Below are positions 15,310-16,868 of a stretch of 16,868 nucleotides of DNA, piece by piece. Under the pieces are notes generated by a model, which saw only the letters and a program-made list of their open reading frames with translations, made no database searches and had not been told where the DNA came from. The translations under genes were made by a program, and so were the position numbers. Positions within the stretch are counted from its first letter, which is position 1; each line of letters begins with the position of its first letter. Origin of the DNA: Sulfurovum sp. (GTDB lineage: Bacteria > Campylobacterota > Campylobacteria > Campylobacterales > Sulfurovaceae); contig JALSPX010000267.1 of the NCBI GenBank assembly GCA_026985755.1, positions 1-16,868 of the forward strand, written 5' to 3'.

Positions 15310-15338
15310 TAAATAGAAATATAAACAGGAAATATAGT

Positions 15339-16445
15339 ATGAAAAAGACCGTTGGGATAATTACACTTTTTGGAAATACAAATTATGGAAATAAACTACA
15401 AAATTATGCATTACAAAAAGTTTTAGAAGATATGAATTTCAATGTTCAAACAATAAAAACTTTAAAAATATCGAAAAAGAAAACTTTTTTTGAAAAGATT
15501 TTGATTTATAGAAGTAATTTACTTGAAATTATTATATCTAAATTAAATAATAGAAAAAATAGAATGATTGAAAATAAAAGACTTGAAAAATTTATTCAAT
15601 TTTCTAAGCAATATCTTAATGAAACAGAAAGTATTATTTTTGAGAATGCAATTCCTGAAAATTTGAAGAATGAATATGATTTTTTCATTACAGGAAGTGA
15701 TCAGGTTTGGCATCCAACTTTTGGTGCATCTTCTTTAGAATTTCTATCATTTGTACCAGAATTTAAACGTATTTCATATGCTGCAAGCTTTGGTATTTCA
15801 AATATTCCAAGTCACTTGAAAGAGTATTATAAAACAGAGTTAGAAAAAATGAAGAGTATATCTGTTAGAGAAGAAACAGGAGCTAAAATAGTAAGAGAAT
15901 TGATAGGAGATGATGTTGATGTACATGTAGATCCAACTATGTTACTGAATAAAAATAAGTGGTTGAAGATTATAAATACATCTAAGGTAAAATCACATAA
16001 CTATATTCTAACTTATTTTTTGGGAGAAGCATATAACGAATATAATAATTGGATAAAGACTTTTTCAAGAAAACATAATCTTGAAATAATCAATATATTG
16101 GATATAAAAAATGAACAAATATATACATCTGACCCTAGTGAGTTCTTGGGTTTGATTAGTAATGCAACATTAATGTGTACAGATTCTTTCCATGGGTCGG
16201 TTTTTTCAATTATTTTTGAAACAAACTTTATGGTATTTGATAGAATAAAAAATAATGAAGCAGTAATGGGTTCAAGAATTGAAACTCTTTTAGAAAAGTT
16301 TAATTTTAATTCTAGAAAATGGAAAAATAATATAAGTGACAATGATGTTTTAAATATGTCTTTTATGCACTCAAAAGCTATTTTAGAATATGAACAGCAT
16401 AAAGCATTAACGTACTTGCGTAAAGCATTAAAAGTAGAAGATTAG
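15339..16445 (+). CDS. Polysaccharide pyruvyl transferase family protein
   Basis: Protein of 368 residues from the ATG at 15339, which has AGGA 8 bases upstream; a TTG at 15300 would add 13 residues without a ribosome binding site. Family features are GIITLFGNTNYGNKLQNYAL at the N-terminus (6-25), FFITGSDQVWHP (115-126), ISVREETG (174-181), VHVDPTMLL (195-203) and CTDSFHGSVFSIIF (280-293). These proteins transfer pyruvate from phosphoenolpyruvate onto sugars as ketals (CsaB/WcaK type), adding negative charge. The family also contains members of unproven activity, so the exact reaction is an inference. The gene is AT-rich, in line with transfer, and is followed after 4 bases by the flippase gene. 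Confidence 0.85.
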   Translation: MKKTVGIITLFGNTNYGNKLQNYALQKVLEDMNFNVQTIKTLKISKKKTFFEKILIYRSNLLEIIISKLNNRKNRMIENKRLEKFIQFSKQYLNETESIIFENAIPENLKNEYDFFITGSDQVWHPTFGASSLEFLSFVPEFKRISYAASFGISNIPSHLKEYYKTELEKMKSISVREETGAKIVRELIGDDVDVHVDPTMLLNKNKWLKIINTSKVKSHNYILTYFLGEAYNEYNNWIKTFSRKHNLEIINILDIKNEQIYTSDPSEFLGLISNATLMCTDSFHGSVFSIIFETNFMVFDRIKNNEAVMGSRIETLLEKFNFNSRKWKNNISDNDVLNMSFMHSKAILEYEQHKALTYLRKALKVED

Positions 16446-16449
16446 AGCA

Positions 16450-16868
16450 ATGAATCAAAAAAACTTTTCAAGAGATCATTCAAGTATTAAAAATTATTTA
16501 TCTAATTTTTCATGGTTATTTGTTATTAGAATATTTCGAATAGTATTATCTTTATTTATTACTATTTGGGTCGCTAGATATTTAGGACCAGAAAATTTTG
16601 GTTTGTTTAATTATGCTTTATCTTTTGTAATGCTTTTTTCTATATTTTCCAGTTTAGGAATTGAACATGTATTTACAAAAGATATCATCAATAATCCTAA
16701 TAATGAAAATAGGCTGATGGGTTCATCTTTTGTATTGAAATTGATTGGTGCTATTTTCCTTATGTTACTAAGTATTGGCCTTATTCGTTATCTTAAACCA
16801 AATGATACACTAATATTAGAAATGGTATGTATATTTTCATTTGGATTTTTATTTAAAAGTTTAGAGAT
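16450..16868 (+). CDS. Wzx-like polysaccharide flippase, N-terminal part (partial)
   Basis: Open reading frame that runs off the window after 139 codons. After a polar N-terminus of about 20 residues comes a first membrane helix, then IWVARYLGPENFGLFNYALS (about 43-62). This is the hallmark of the oligosaccharide flippase (MOP/Wzx, RfbX) family. Further helices lie at about 60-75, 98-112 and from 128. It would move the undecaprenyl-linked repeat unit across the inner membrane. The ATG lies 4 bases after the preceding stop; no strong ribosome binding site is seen, suggesting coupling. Sampled GC here is about 17% (16501-16560), the lowest I checked. Confidence 0.88.
   Translation, partial: MNQKNFSRDHSSIKNYLSNFSWLFVIRIFRIVLSLFITIWVARYLGPENFGLFNYALSFVMLFSIFSSLGIEHVFTKDIINNPNNENRLMGSSFVLKLIGAIFLMLLSIGLIRYLKPNDTLILEMVCIFSFGFLFKSLE

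Larger units (their letters stand above)
15034..15338. other. AT-rich intergenic region with recombination scar and leader signals
   Basis: About 300 bases without an intact gene. From left to right it holds an inverted repeat (ATACCT 15118-15123 and AGGTAT 15139-15144, 15-base loop), the wecC-tail remnant ending in TAG at 15189, and a TATAAT at 15192. It then holds a terminator-like hairpin at 15248-15275, an extended -10 at 15301-15309 and the ribosome binding site of the next gene. I see no coding remnant in 15034-15117. Confidence 0.7.

Noticed and set aside
15300..15338. TTG at 15300 as start of the pyruvyl transferase-like gene
   Set aside because: It has no ribosome binding site and falls at an extended -10 element. 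The conserved N-terminus begins right after the ATG at 15339, which has AGGA 8 bases upstream.
1..16868. CRISPR arrays, tRNA or rRNA genes, transposases, toxin-antitoxin or phage-defence genes
   Set aside because: No regularly spaced repeats, no tRNA-like cloverleaf sequence and no such protein families were seen. I found no basis for claiming a new defence system here.

Overview
The window looks like a chromosomal segment of a Campylobacterota (epsilonproteobacterial) bacterium, probably of the free-living Sulfurovum/Sulfurimonas type. The basis is gene order: end of birA, parA, parB, a seven-gene F1Fo ATP synthase operon with split b and b' subunits (atpF', atpF, atpH, atpA, atpG, atpD, atpC), then exbB/tolQ, exbD/tolR and a TonB/TolA-like gene. 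This is the order I know from Campylobacter jejuni and relatives. Base composition is low-GC and every gene I accept is on the + strand. The genus is inference; no rRNA or other taxonomic marker is present.

Layout. (1) 1-1755: last codons of birA, overlapping parA, then parB; chromosome partitioning. (2) 1756-1882: intergenic region with a likely promoter for the ATP synthase operon. (3) 1883-7668: peripheral stalk (b', b, delta) and F1 (alpha, gamma, beta, epsilon) genes. The a and c subunit genes are not here, as is usual in this phylum. (4) 7670-9573: a tightly packed proton-channel energiser operon (ExbB/TolQ, ExbD/TolR and a very lysine-rich TonB/TolA). (5) 9574-16868: a surface polysaccharide locus where tolB and pal would be expected. 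It encodes a WecA-like lipid-carrier sugar-phosphate transferase, UDP-glucose dehydrogenase, WecB, WecC, a hexapeptide acyltransferase, a pyruvyl transferase-family protein and the start of a Wzx-like flippase.

How the genes fit together. The polysaccharide genes predict a repeat unit begun on undecaprenyl phosphate, containing uronic acids (GlcA from Ugd, ManNAcA from WecB+WecC), probably decorated with acyl and pyruvyl groups, and flipped by Wzx. The product should therefore be strongly acidic. The part from about 14,344 on is much richer in A+T than the housekeeping half and looks horizontally acquired or exchanged.

The most interesting observation is a recombination scar. A near copy (28 of 31 bases) of the 3' end of wecC, in frame and with its own stop, lies 852 bases downstream, past the acyltransferase gene. 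It suggests that a wecC-acyltransferase segment replaced or was inserted beside an older wecC. I see no CRISPR array, transposase, tRNA or rRNA, and no clearly new defence or other novel system.
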